A stretch of DNA of 64,000 nucleotides from Intestinibaculum porci (GTDB lineage: Bacteria; Bacillota_I; Bacilli_A; Erysipelotrichales; Coprobacillaceae), in contig NZ_AP019309.1 of the NCBI RefSeq assembly GCF_003925875.1, forward strand, positions 1,302,001 to 1,366,000, in the 5' to 3' direction. Shown here in pieces: positions 32,957 through 41,713 of this stretch. The notes beneath the pieces are model-generated. The model was not told where the DNA came from and searched no databases. It saw nothing but the letters and a program-made list of their open reading frames with translations. Numbering within the stretch: position 1 is the stretch's first letter; every line of letters starts with the position of its first letter. Position numbers and translations under genes: made by a program.

Positions 32957-35900
32957 ATGGCTAAAGAAGATATTGATGTTAGATCGCGGAATGATTTGGA
33001 TGATGCGCTTGCGATGGTTGATCAAATGGTAATGCATAAGTATATTTCTACTATTGACAAACGTCCAATATTTGTACCTACATATAATGTAGGGTTCTCT
33101 ATGCCAAAAGAACGATCGGACGATTTGCCGCTTCTTATTGTTGGTGATAATATCATGCTTTCAAAGTTGAAAAAAGTGGTATATGACGATGATGAAGATA
33201 TTCTGGATAAGTTAACTTCTGCATATAATGCGACAGCATTGTATGAGTCAGCGACACTGGTTATGATTTTGAAAAGTAATGGCTCACAAATTGAAGTTTA
33301 TTATGGCACAGTTTGTAAAACGACAAAGGATAATTTTGTACCGCAACAGCAATTGGAAGCCTTAAAGAGGAATGTCGAGGCTAACTTCCCGGGCAGTGAA
33401 CTTGAAATTATTGACACTCTAGAGGAGCGAGAAGAAATTGTACAGGATATCTTTGAAGATGATATGTGTATATCAGCAGTATCAGGGATTGCAGCCTTAA
33501 AGAATCAAGAAAAAAATGGTAATAAGTCCTATATTCAAGGTTTGGAGAAGTTAACTGATTCCCTTAAAGGAAAAAAATGTACTGTTTTAGTAATTGCGGA
33601 TCCTGTGAATGATTTAATAAGGGAATCTATTCGCAGCGGTTATGAGGAAATATATTCTGCGTTGAAGCCTTTTGAAAAGTCTGAGTATTCTGTTAATTCA
33701 ACTAATAGTAAAACAGTAACAAATAGTGTTATTAAGGGGGTAACTGATTCAGTTAATCAAAGTGTTTCTAAAACAAACACGCATACACTAACCAAAGGCA
33801 CAAATAGCTCATATACTGTTGGCGGAAGCAAAGGCGAGGCGTTTACGAAAGCAGTTTCTGCGGCCTTTAATGTCGGCATTAAATTTTTTGGTGCTTCATT
33901 GGGAGGATCATTTGCAAGCAGTGCTATTTCATCAATAGATGCTCACTTTACTCATGGCAGACATAAGGATGTGGGTGAATCGGAAGGAAAGACGGATACA
34001 ACTGGAAAATCGAAAGCTTTAAGTGAACAAAATTCGATTGCGAATGCTTTGGGATCATCTCAAGGAGAAGGGCTGCAAATTACATATGAAAATCGATCAA
34101 TTAAAGCAATTTTAGAAAGAATTGATTTGCAAATAAAAAGAATTGATGAATGTAGCGATTTCGGAATGTATGATTGTGGTGCCTATTTTTTATCAAAGGA
34201 TTACGGAACATGTGTTTCAGTTGCAAGTACTTATAAATCTTTAATTCAAGGTGAGCATTCTTCTGTCGAAGCGGCACATATATCTTTATGGAACGAAGAG
34301 CAAGCGAAATATTTAAGACCTTATCTTAGCACTTTTAATCATCCGATATTTAACTTGGCTGACCAAGAAAATGAAGAGATTCCAGCTAGCGTTTCAACAT
34401 TGGTGAGTGGAAAAGAGTTACCTATTTATATGGGTATTCCTAAAAAATCAATTTCCGGTATTCCTGTTATTGAATGTGCAAGCTTTGGAAGAAATGTATT
34501 GTATTCAGGTAAATCAGATCATCGCAATGAAATTGATTTTGGATGTATTCATCATATGCATGTTGATGAAGATACACGAGTGATTCTGGATCAGGATAGC
34601 TTTACGTCCCATGTTTTTGTGACAGGATCAACGGGTGCCGGTAAGTCCAATGCGATCTATCAGCTTTTAAAAAAGACCTGTCTGCAGTTAGGTGATGATA
34701 TTGAAAATACGCATTTTATGGTCATAGAACCGGCAAAAGGGGAATATAAGGATGTTTTTGGCGGATATGATGATGTGGCAGTTTATGGAACAAATCCATT
34801 AAGAGGAAAACTGTTAAAGATCAATCCGTTTAGTTTTCCTAAAGATATCCATGTTCTCGAACATATTGATCGGTTGATTGAAATATTTAATGTATGTTGG
34901 CCGATGTATGCGGCGATGCCGGCAGTTCTTAAAGAAGCAATCGAAAGAGCTTATAAATCTGTTGGATGGGATTTGAATCGCTCTGAATGTAGATATTCTT
35001 ATCATGGAAAAGCTTTATATCCTAATTTCTTAGATGTATTGAAACAAGTCAATGAAGTGATTGTGCATTCGCAATATTCTGCTGATAGTAAAGGTGATTA
35101 CATTGGGGCATTATCGATGAGATTGAGCTCGTTGACGAATGGGATTAATGGTCAAATCCTTACTAATGATGAAATTACAATGGAAGAACTTTTTGATCAT
35201 AATGTGATTATTGATTTAAGCAGGGTAGGATCAACTGAAACGAAATCCTTATTAATGGGGTTGATGATTATTAAACTGCAGGAATATCGTATGTCTTCAG
35301 CAACCGGAACTAATAAAAAACTTTCACATATTACGGTTTTAGAGGAAGCTCATAATCTTCTTCGTAAAACAAGTATTGATCAAAGTGAGGAAACCGCTAA
35401 TCTTGCTGGAAAGTCTGTTGAAATGCTGGCTAATGCTATTGCGGAAATGCGAACCTATGGCGAAGGATTTGTGATTGCGGATCAGTCACCTGGTCTTATG
35501 GATATGTCTGTTATTAGAAACACCAATACGAAGATTATTTTCCGCCTTCCCGATGCAACGGATCGAGATTTAGTTGGAAAAGCGGCAAGCTGTAATGATA
35601 AACAAATCGTCGAATTAGCTAAATTACAAACTGGTGTTTGTGCTGTATATCAAAACAATTGGATTGAGCCGGTTCTTTGTCATGTTGATTTATGGGATGA
35701 AAAATGGAATAAAAGATATAAACCTAATCCAAGTCCAATTCCGGATGCGTCTAAAACGAAGAATAAAGTGGTAAGGTTTGCGCTTTTACCTGTTGGTTCT
35801 ATTCGTAAAGAGGCAGCAGATAAAATTTTGGCTGATATCGATCATGCTATGTTATCTACTGAATTGAAAGTGAACTTATTAAAGTTTGCAAAAGAAAAGG

Positions 35901-36196
35901 ATGTTGAGAAAGGCAGAAAACTTCGGATGAGTATTATGCATGAAATCTTTGCACCTGACACAGCTCTAGAAAAGAATATTGGCTATCGCAATGATGCTAG
36001 AGAATGGATTACTGCTATGAAAGATACATTAGAGCCTCAATTAGATGATTTTAATGAAGAAGAGACGCTTAAAATTTTATCACTATTAGCATTAGGAAAA
36101 GACTTATATGCAGGTCAAGAAGAATATGTAGAATTGCTAAGAAATCTTGTTACATTAAATGAGGAAATGAGGGGTAGCTCATGCTTAAAGAGATAG
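32957..36196 (+). CDS. HerA/DUF87-type ATPase with serine/threonine-rich N-terminal half
   Basis: A 1079-aa protein. ATG 32957 follows GAAGGAGAAG; an upstream TTG is unlikely. Residues about 250-360 are an S/T/N/G-rich stretch with repeated SVSKTNTHT-like patterns and a glycine/alanine segment. The C-terminal half is a HerA/VirB4-like motor with Walker A GSTGAGKS at 557-564, Walker B ITVLEEAHNLL near residue 795, and an arginine-finger-type NTNTKIIFRLPD segment. The neighbouring PoNe and PoNi genes make it a candidate pump or loader for that toxin. It differs from EssC because it has no FHA domains or membrane helices. Confidence 0.75.
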   Translation: MAKEDIDVRSRNDLDDALAMVDQMVMHKYISTIDKRPIFVPTYNVGFSMPKERSDDLPLLIVGDNIMLSKLKKVVYDDDEDILDKLTSAYNATALYESATLVMILKSNGSQIEVYYGTVCKTTKDNFVPQQQLEALKRNVEANFPGSELEIIDTLEEREEIVQDIFEDDMCISAVSGIAALKNQEKNGNKSYIQGLEKLTDSLKGKKCTVLVIADPVNDLIRESIRSGYEEIYSALKPFEKSEYSVNSTNSKTVTNSVIKGVTDSVNQSVSKTNTHTLTKGTNSSYTVGGSKGEAFTKAVSAAFNVGIKFFGASLGGSFASSAISSIDAHFTHGRHKDVGESEGKTDTTGKSKALSEQNSIANALGSSQGEGLQITYENRSIKAILERIDLQIKRIDECSDFGMYDCGAYFLSKDYGTCVSVASTYKSLIQGEHSSVEAAHISLWNEEQAKYLRPYLSTFNHPIFNLADQENEEIPASVSTLVSGKELPIYMGIPKKSISGIPVIECASFGRNVLYSGKSDHRNEIDFGCIHHMHVDEDTRVILDQDSFTSHVFVTGSTGAGKSNAIYQLLKKTCLQLGDDIENTHFMVIEPAKGEYKDVFGGYDDVAVYGTNPLRGKLLKINPFSFPKDIHVLEHIDRLIEIFNVCWPMYAAMPAVLKEAIERAYKSVGWDLNRSECRYSYHGKALYPNFLDVLKQVNEVIVHSQYSADSKGDYIGALSMRLSSLTNGINGQILTNDEITMEELFDHNVIIDLSRVGSTETKSLLMGLMIIKLQEYRMSSATGTNKKLSHITVLEEAHNLLRKTSIDQSEETANLAGKSVEMLANAIAEMRTYGEGFVIADQSPGLMDMSVIRNTNTKIIFRLPDATDRDLVGKAASCNDKQIVELAKLQTGVCAVYQNNWIEPVLCHVDLWDEKWNKRYKPNPSPIPDASKTKNKVVRFALLPVGSIRKEAADKILADIDHAMLSTELKVNLLKFAKEKDVEKGRKLRMSIMHEIFAPDTALEKNIGYRNDAREWITAMKDTLEPQLDDFNEEETLKILSLLALGKDLYAGQEEYVELLRNLVTLNEEMRGSSCLKR

Positions 36197-37092
36197 CGGG
36201 TGCCCCAATAATGGACATAGTAACTGCCAAGAAAGTCGATGATATAAAAAATAAGGTTTTTAAGAAAGAACTGGAAAATCGGCTTTTCAATGATGATTAT
36301 CATAGACAGCAAGATTTAAATGAAATAGGTAAAGATAAAATTATAGAAAATCAAGAAATGAATGAATTAAAAGGGAAGAGTGAGAATTTACTGTTCAATC
36401 GTCGTAAATTTTTAGATCATCTTTTTCCTGAAGATAGAGCTGATGCAAAAGAAGTCAAAGTGACAATTGAACAAGATAGCTTAGAAAATAAAGAAGTAAG
36501 CGAACAGGAGCGCTCCCCTGAGGAAATTGATCAATTACAGAGAAAAGCAATTGCAGAGGCGTTTAAAAAAATTTTCCGTGGCGAAAAGCTAACTGATGCT
36601 GAAAAAGGTAACCTTGGCGAGATGTTAATGGATCAGTATTATATCGCCCGCGGCTATAGGCCAATTCATAAAGACCGTGTCGTTGACTTGGAACATAAGT
36701 CGGGTCAGGGAATTGATGGCGCTTATGAAAAAGAAGATGCAAATGGTAAAAAAGTGTATGTTATCGTAGATGCAAAAGTTAATTCTTCAAGATTAAATAA
36801 AGGACTGGCTGATGGAACAGATCAGATGTCCGATGAATGGGTTGTAAAGCGACTTGAAAAAGCGGTTGGTAAAAAGAAAGCTGATGAAATTCTTGATGCT
36901 TATGAAGATGATCCTCAATCTATAAGAAAAGAGCTTTATCATTTTAGCTATGGCAATTCTCCGGATGGAATGAGTAAAGCGGATGTTTCTACAGTTGATG
37001 CAGAAGGTAATCTGAATAAAGACAAAACAATCGTACAAAGATTTGACGAAAATGGTAATGAGATAAGGGGTAATTCATATGATGAGAGATAA
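36181..37092 (+). CDS. PoNe-like PD-(D/E)xK DNase toxin
   Basis: A 303-aa protein with a charged, helical N-terminal ~135 residues and a C-terminal nuclease domain. Key residues are E147 (GNLGEMLMD), D179 (GIDGAY) and D197/K199 (VIVDAKV), the PD-(D/E)xK pattern of PoNe-type polymorphic nuclease effectors. A conserved-looking TDQMSDEWVVKRL helix follows. The N-terminal part is not an LXG or other known type VII delivery domain and there is no signal peptide. It overlaps the HerA gene by 16 bases and the immunity gene by 14, so stoichiometry is tightly coupled. Confidence 0.75.
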   Translation: MLKEIAGAPIMDIVTAKKVDDIKNKVFKKELENRLFNDDYHRQQDLNEIGKDKIIENQEMNELKGKSENLLFNRRKFLDHLFPEDRADAKEVKVTIEQDSLENKEVSEQERSPEEIDQLQRKAIAEAFKKIFRGEKLTDAEKGNLGEMLMDQYYIARGYRPIHKDRVVDLEHKSGQGIDGAYEKEDANGKKVYVIVDAKVNSSRLNKGLADGTDQMSDEWVVKRLEKAVGKKKADEILDAYEDDPQSIRKELYHFSYGNSPDGMSKADVSTVDAEGNLNKDKTIVQRFDENGNEIRGNSYDER

Positions 37093-37744
37093 AAGAAAGT
37101 CAACAGAATACTTTGATGAGTATATTGCTTATCAAAAAAAGCGGATTGATAGAAAAGAAAAGAAACTTCAGGTAAGTTTATATGATAAGGCTAAATGTGA
37201 ACGCATTAATTTATCGTTGATTACATATAAAGTGAATTTGGTTATTGCTGAATATTCAGCTGGCTATTCTCTAAGAATTATCAGGAAAACTGTTGATGAT
37301 GCTCTTGATACTATCATTGAAATGGAAAAACCGGGTTTTGAGCCTGTGTTAAATCTTTTGGCATTTCAAGTTGCCCTAGATGATCATTATAGAATTAATG
37401 AATTAATGAATAAACATGGGGAAATGATTTCAAAAGATAAATTGTTAAATTGTTTTGCAACTTTTATTAAAACACAAGAATTTGTTTGGAAAGGGACTTT
37501 TACTGTAACAGGAGTTTTTGATCAATTGGATCAAGTAGTTGGTTCTCGTACTCCAGAAGAAGCTTTAAATACATATCTTGAATCTTGGTATGAAAATCAC
37601 GCAGATGCAGCATGGTATGAGTCTGATAAAAATAAGAATGATGTTTATGTAGGATATTGGAGTTTTGAAAGTGCAGCGTTAGCTAGAATTCTTAACTTAA
37701 ATGAAGATATTCTTTCTAAGAATATTTATTACCCTATATTTTAA
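37079..37744 (+). CDS. PoNi-type immunity protein (DUF1910/DUF1911)
   Basis: A 221-aa helical protein. The N-terminal part fits DUF1910 and the C-terminal part fits DUF1911: a WYxxHxDAxWY stretch, then VYVGYWSFESAALARIL and a final YYPIF. These families are the cognate immunity proteins of PoNe DNases. It starts inside the toxin gene, as toxin-immunity pairs often do. ATG 37079 or 37082 can be used with an AGGGG site upstream. It is the last gene of the operon. Confidence 0.85.
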   Translation: MMRDKRKSTEYFDEYIAYQKKRIDRKEKKLQVSLYDKAKCERINLSLITYKVNLVIAEYSAGYSLRIIRKTVDDALDTIIEMEKPGFEPVLNLLAFQVALDDHYRINELMNKHGEMISKDKLLNCFATFIKTQEFVWKGTFTVTGVFDQLDQVVGSRTPEEALNTYLESWYENHADAAWYESDKNKNDVYVGYWSFESAALARILNLNEDILSKNIYYPIF

Positions 37745-38421
37745 ATGAATTGCTGTTTGATATATTTCTTTAATACAGGTGCCGTGATGCTCAATTAACT
37801 ATAAAAACGGGAAATGATGATCTTTAGTCATGTGTCTCTTGTTCCTGGTGAAGATGAACTTAAAACTTTAAAAATCAAAGTATTAAAAGAGGACAGCTTT
37901 ATTTGTCTGTAATACTATATAAAGCGATCGTTTTTCATAGCAATTATTCATGACCTTTGTGAGACAGCTAAACTGTTCTATAAAATGCCTATTAAAATCA
38001 AACCTGGAAAAGAAAAAAGTTTCTGAGAGTGGTACCCCAAAAACTTTTATAGCTTGTCAAAACCCCAAATTAATATAGAGACTCAGAAACATAAATGCTT
38101 TCTTTTTTTTATGAAGATCAAAACGCATGACAAGAGGTAAGAAATAGGTTAATATGAAGTAAAGAATACGTAAAGAAAGACATACTATTAAATGTCAATA
38201 GAAAATATGAAAGGAGTTGATTTTGTTAATTGTATAAATTAATTGAATCTTTGTTTACTCTGATTCTAAAGCCAAGTGAGTTTGTCTCGGATTAGAGGTG
38301 AGTACTACAAATATGTAGTATTAAAAATTGCAAAAAGAAAACGTCTTAGTGTGTATAAATGTGAAAGTTGTCACAAGTTATTGAAACATATGTGTTTTAT
38401 ATCAAAAATCTACATACAGTA
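37745..38421. other. Degenerate intergenic stretch between the PoNi gene and IS110
   Basis: No convincing gene. A 32-codon fragment at 37818-37916 (MMIFSHVSLVPGEDE...) and other short frames look like debris. Part of the right side (about 38200-38421) probably belongs to the 3' flank of the IS110 element, whose end cannot be placed because IS110 lacks terminal inverted repeats. Confidence 0.4.
38020..38089. repeat. 70-bp unit with 8-bp terminal inverted repeats (MITE-like)
   Basis: TTTCTGAG at 38020-38027 pairs exactly with CTCAGAAA at 38082-38089. The inside is AT-rich with two CCCCAAA-type words. It could be a tiny inverted-repeat element or an old IS terminus. Confidence 0.3.
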
Positions 38422-39843
38422 TCACTCTTCTGAGTCATTTCCAGTAAAGGTAAAATCATGTACTACACCATTCTCATCAGAATATTTGTAAATACATCTT
38501 CTTGTCTTTTCTGGAATGTCAGTAGTAATACTTTGGAAGAACGTGGCTCGGGTATCTTCCGGAAGCTTCATGAGATCCTCATAAAGCAGTACGAAATCAC
38601 TATCATGCTTAAGAATAGCGTAAATATAACGTGCCATCTTATTGGCAACAGCTACTATTGCAAGCTTATGGCGCTTCTTATTGCCGTTTTTAACCCTTGC
38701 AAACAGGTTGGCAAGGTATGGATTATGCCGTCTGGCATACTCTGATGCCAGGTATATAGCGTGTCTGAGGATAGGCGATCCCATTTTGGAAATCTTCCCA
38801 TGGGTATCAACTGATGAACCTGATTTCTTATTTCTTGGCGTTAATCCACAGTATGATGCAAAGTTTTCCGCTTTCTTGGAAAGAGCTATGTCATATACCT
38901 CACCAAGAATCATAGCTGCGGATTCTTCACCAACGCCGATTAATGTCTGAAGACGCTTAAATGCAGGCTGTTCTGAAGCAAGATTAACCATCATTTTCTT
39001 GTAGTTTCTCCTTGTCTGAAGCAGATTTCTGATACTGCTGACCATTTCAGCGGTGACCAGTTCAGCTTCCTCAGGAACATTAAGAGTAACTATGGTATTT
39101 TCACAAAGATCGAACAAATCGTCTATTTTAGCTTCCTTACAGCGATGCTTAGAGGCCTCGTAAGCCACATTAAAGACTTCATTTTTAGAAGATTTAATGA
39201 TATGATGTGCAGTAGGATATGCCTCTAAGATTGCAAGCGCAGTCGCAGAACGTATTGAGAAAACAGCGGTAAGCTCGGGGAAGAACTTTTCACACTGTGC
39301 ACTCAGTCGATTATATTCAGCATTTAGCTGTTTATTCAGCTGCTGATAGCGATGCGTCAGAAGTTTTAGATTCGCATGTCCTTTTTTGTTGTTTTCTTCG
39401 TTGTAATTAGGAGCTTTTTCAACATAACGTGCATCATCATCAGTTGCGCACATCTGTGCAATAGTCTTAGCGTCAAGTGGATCGGATTTGGCATATCCGT
39501 GTGCATCGCGCCACCTGTCAACGAATTTAGTATCCAGAAACTTAACTGATTCACTTTCCTGGAGATGATCGCGTATATACATGTAGACATTGTCAGAGTA
39601 CACGCCTGTTACTTCCATTGCGAAAAGAACGCTCAGGCAGTCTTCATCTTTGTAATGTCTAACGGTATCGAGGAACTCATCGACACCTGGCTTGGTGAAT
39701 TTAAACTTTATCGCCTTTCGAACAAATTTGGATTTAACATTTCTATCTCTGTTACGTTTATAAATGGCAGCGTCTGCTTTGCCTTTAGAAACGTCTAAAC
39801 CGAGAAATAAATCATATTGTTTTGAAAAGATATTGTTTTTCAC
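38422..39843 (-). CDS. IS110-family DEDD transposase
   Basis: A 473-aa recombinase. The N-terminal RuvC-like domain shows FLGLDVSKGKAD, then FAMEVTGVY and SDPLDAKTIAQ, the acidic set of DEDD transposases. The C-terminal Transposase_20 part has LIGVGEESAAMILGE, FASYCGLTP and the serine-containing GSPILRHAIYLAS segment, where the serine nucleophile acts. It starts at a GTG (complement of 39841-39843) with a GAGGT site. The family moves by RNA-guided recombination with a bridge RNA. The gene looks intact and possibly active. Confidence 0.92.
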   Translation of the reverse strand: MKNNIFSKQYDLFLGLDVSKGKADAAIYKRNRDRNVKSKFVRKAIKFKFTKPGVDEFLDTVRHYKDEDCLSVLFAMEVTGVYSDNVYMYIRDHLQESESVKFLDTKFVDRWRDAHGYAKSDPLDAKTIAQMCATDDDARYVEKAPNYNEENNKKGHANLKLLTHRYQQLNKQLNAEYNRLSAQCEKFFPELTAVFSIRSATALAILEAYPTAHHIIKSSKNEVFNVAYEASKHRCKEAKIDDLFDLCENTIVTLNVPEEAELVTAEMVSSIRNLLQTRRNYKKMMVNLASEQPAFKRLQTLIGVGEESAAMILGEVYDIALSKKAENFASYCGLTPRNKKSGSSVDTHGKISKMGSPILRHAIYLASEYARRHNPYLANLFARVKNGNKKRHKLAIVAVANKMARYIYAILKHDSDFVLLYEDLMKLPEDTRATFFQSITTDIPEKTRRCIYKYSDENGVVHDFTFTGNDSEE

Positions 39844-40135
39844 GATAAGTACCTCATTTCATAAATTGATAGTAATTTGTTTTGAACTGCACCTCTAAGC
39901 CAAGACAAACGCGACCTCGAAAATAAGAAGACAATGCAAACAAAGCTTCAACAAACTCATTAGGGTATAAAGAACTGTTTTGGCTGAGGAATAAGTCTTT
40001 CTGAAGCGGACATCCCATAGGGGCCGCAGGAGGAAAGAATACAACCTTAGGTTCAAAACAGAATCTATTATCCTGGATTTGAAGTGTATATTCAAATCTA
40101 AAGAATCATCAATTACTAGCGATGATTCATTAATC
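39844..40135 (-). ncRNA. Probable IS110 bridge RNA region (first copy)
   Basis: The untranslated segment upstream of the transposase, where IS110-group elements encode bridge/seek RNA. On the minus strand it contains a GCGG...CCGC stem enclosing CCC-TAT-GGG (about 40008-40031), a GACTTATTC motif shared with the second IS110 copy's leader, and a GAATCATC...GATGATTC stem at 40103-40128. Exact ends and guide loops are not resolvable by eye. Confidence 0.5.
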
Positions 40136-40218
40136 AAATTACAAACATATTATACGAGGAGGAAAAAAGAAGGGATAATGAAGGGAAAACGTTTATGATC
40201 TTACTGAGGAGGATGCAG

Positions 40219-41103
40219 ATGAAAGTATTAAAAAACATTTTTCTCTCTTTGATGTGTGTGATGATGACTGGCTGCGTCAGTTCTTATCATCAGTCAAACA
40301 AGGTAGAGACCACAAACATGCCGGCAAGAAGTGTGCGAGTTATGAAACCAGCCACGCTGTTTAAAGGACAGGATGTGACGATGAGCCTGCAAGGCTATAC
40401 TTACAATAAGAGCCAAAAAGCCTTTATTATTCAAACCAAAGTACAAAATAAGAGTCGTGATGAAGTAGAAGTGGATTATGACACGTGCCTGGTGCATGGT
40501 TATCAGGTGCCATTAGACATGAATTTTGAAGAAGTGGACGCACATCAGACCATCAATGGACAAATGAAAATCTTCGTTGCGGATATTAATAAAGCCGGGA
40601 TTACTTTTAATCAGGCGAAGATGCGTTTGGTAATTGAAAAAGAAGATGATCAAAAGATTAAAGAAACGATTACGATTCCATTAAAGGCTTTTAAGAATTA
40701 TCAGGCCGCAAGCAAGGCTTATGTCAAAAAGAAAAAGAAGAAAGTGATCTTCAATGCGAAAGGTGTCAAAGCGACCTTTGATCGTTATGACTATGATCGT
40801 CAGAAGCAGGAATATGTCATGCAGGTGACAATTACAAATAACGCTGCGCAAAACATTGAACTGAAGGCTAATAATATGCGTATTAATGGTCATTATATTG
40901 ATCTTGATGAAGAAGATAATGAAGTGAAAAAAGGAAAGAAACGTGTAGCGGAATATCGCATGGAAGCGAAGGATCTTACCAAAGATGGGGTTAATCCAGT
41001 AAAATCAGGGGCGCAAGTGACTCTTGTTTTAGAAAATGATGACAATGATCAGATCATCGCTAAGAAGCACACAAAAATTCCAGCCGCTTATTTTAAAGCG
41101 TAA
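40219..41103 (+). CDS. Predicted lipoprotein with two repeated beta domains
   Basis: A 294-aa protein with a lipoprotein signal peptide (basic start, hydrophobic core, MMTGC lipobox with cysteine near residue 20), so it is anchored outside the membrane. Two related ~110-residue domains follow, each starting with a phrase like VTMSLQGYTYNKSQKAFII or VKATFDRYDYDRQKQEYVM and containing a T-K-V-Q-N-K or T-I-T-N-N strand. This looks like duplicated immunoglobulin-like or telomeric-repeat-type folds. The function is unknown. GAGGAGG precedes the start. It ends in its own terminator. Confidence 0.75.
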   Translation: MKVLKNIFLSLMCVMMTGCVSSYHQSNKVETTNMPARSVRVMKPATLFKGQDVTMSLQGYTYNKSQKAFIIQTKVQNKSRDEVEVDYDTCLVHGYQVPLDMNFEEVDAHQTINGQMKIFVADINKAGITFNQAKMRLVIEKEDDQKIKETITIPLKAFKNYQAASKAYVKKKKKKVIFNAKGVKATFDRYDYDRQKQEYVMQVTITNNAAQNIELKANNMRINGHYIDLDEEDNEVKKGKKRVAEYRMEAKDLTKDGVNPVKSGAQVTLVLENDDNDQIIAKKHTKIPAAYFKA

Positions 41104-41106
41104 TGG

Positions 41107-41137
41107 GGATGGCAGAACACGCTGCCATCCTTCTTTT
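41107..41137 (+). terminator. Lipoprotein gene terminator
   Basis: A perfect 9-bp stem GGATGGCAG/CTGCCATCC with a 6-base loop, then TTCTTTTT. Confidence 0.88.
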
Positions 41138-41189
41138 TCGTTGAAATAAAAAATCTTGTGACATGAATGCGTTCTCATGAAAAAAGTGC

Positions 41190-41234
41190 TTGAAAATACT
41201 TAGGGTACTAACTATAATACTTAGTATCCTAAGT
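41190..41234 (+). promoter_or_regulatory. Promoter and MarR operator of the marR-ABC operon
   Basis: TTGAAA (41190-41195), 17 bases, TATAAT (41213-41218). The -10 box is framed by a 14-bp inverted repeat: ACTTAGGGTACTAA at 41198-41211 against TTAGTATCCTAAGT at 41221-41234 with one mismatch. A dimeric repressor bound there would block transcription, so autorepression by the MarR protein is likely. Confidence 0.8.
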
Positions 41235-41251
41235 AAAAAGAAGGTGAATGC

Positions 41252-41713
41252 ATGAATATTGAAATATGGAAGGATGAACGATATCGAGAAATCCATGCCA
41301 AATGGCGGCGCATTCGCAATTTGAGTTTTAACGTCATGCGCTGTGAAATGAGCGATGTCAATCTGACCAGGGAAACCTCAGCGGTTCTTTATCTGATTGA
41401 TCAAACGGATTTAACGCAAAAACAGATTGCGAAAAAGCTTGGTATTTCTGAAGCGACGTTATCCGTGCGGATGAAGAAACTGGAAAAAGAAGGGTATCTG
41501 AAACGGGTGGTTGATGAAAAAGATCGCCGGAAATACCATTTAGAGACAACTCCATTAGCTAAAGAAGCGATGGATAAAGCGATTGCGCATCTCAATAAAA
41601 TTCATGAGGGGATGATGGCAGACATCGATGATGAAGATATCAAACATCTCATTCATCTTTTAACCCAAGTAGAAAAGAACTTAGAGAAAATGAAAGGAGA
41701 ACAGGATGCTTAA
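41252..41713 (+). CDS. MarR-family transcriptional regulator
   Basis: A 153-aa winged-helix regulator. The recognition helix region is KQIAKKLGISEATLSVRMKKLEKEGYLKR, followed by the wing VDEKDRRKYHLETT and a C-terminal dimerisation helix. It overlaps the first ABC gene by 8 bases. With the operator over its own promoter it probably represses the exporter operon until a ligand (a drug or fatty acid) releases it. Confidence 0.9.
   Translation: MNIEIWKDERYREIHAKWRRIRNLSFNVMRCEMSDVNLTRETSAVLYLIDQTDLTQKQIAKKLGISEATLSVRMKKLEKEGYLKRVVDEKDRRKYHLETTPLAKEAMDKAIAHLNKIHEGMMADIDDEDIKHLIHLLTQVEKNLEKMKGEQDA

Larger units (their letters stand above)
38422..40135 (-). mobile_element. IS110-family insertion sequence (first copy)
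   Basis: It comprises a 473-aa DEDD transposase gene on the minus strand and about 290 bases of upstream non-coding sequence. As in other IS110 elements there are no terminal inverted repeats, so the outer limits are estimates. It sits between the PoNe/PoNi operon and the lipoprotein gene. Confidence 0.7.

Noticed and set aside
32957-36196. HerA-type ATPase as a type VII secretion EssC protein
   Set aside because: It has one ATPase domain, no FHA domains and no membrane helices, and no WXG100 or EsaA/EssB genes lie nearby.
38020-38089. Terminator for the PoNi operon
   Set aside because: The 8-bp arms enclose a 54-base loop and are not followed by a T-run, so it is not an intrinsic terminator.
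38276-38491. A 71-codon plus-strand ORF near the IS110 transposase
   Set aside because: It runs antisense into the 3' end of the transposase, has no ribosome site and the sequence looks random.
39895-40137. An 80-codon minus-strand ORF upstream of the IS110 transposase
   Set aside because: It lies in the expected bridge-RNA region, has no ribosome site and shows no recognisable protein motif.
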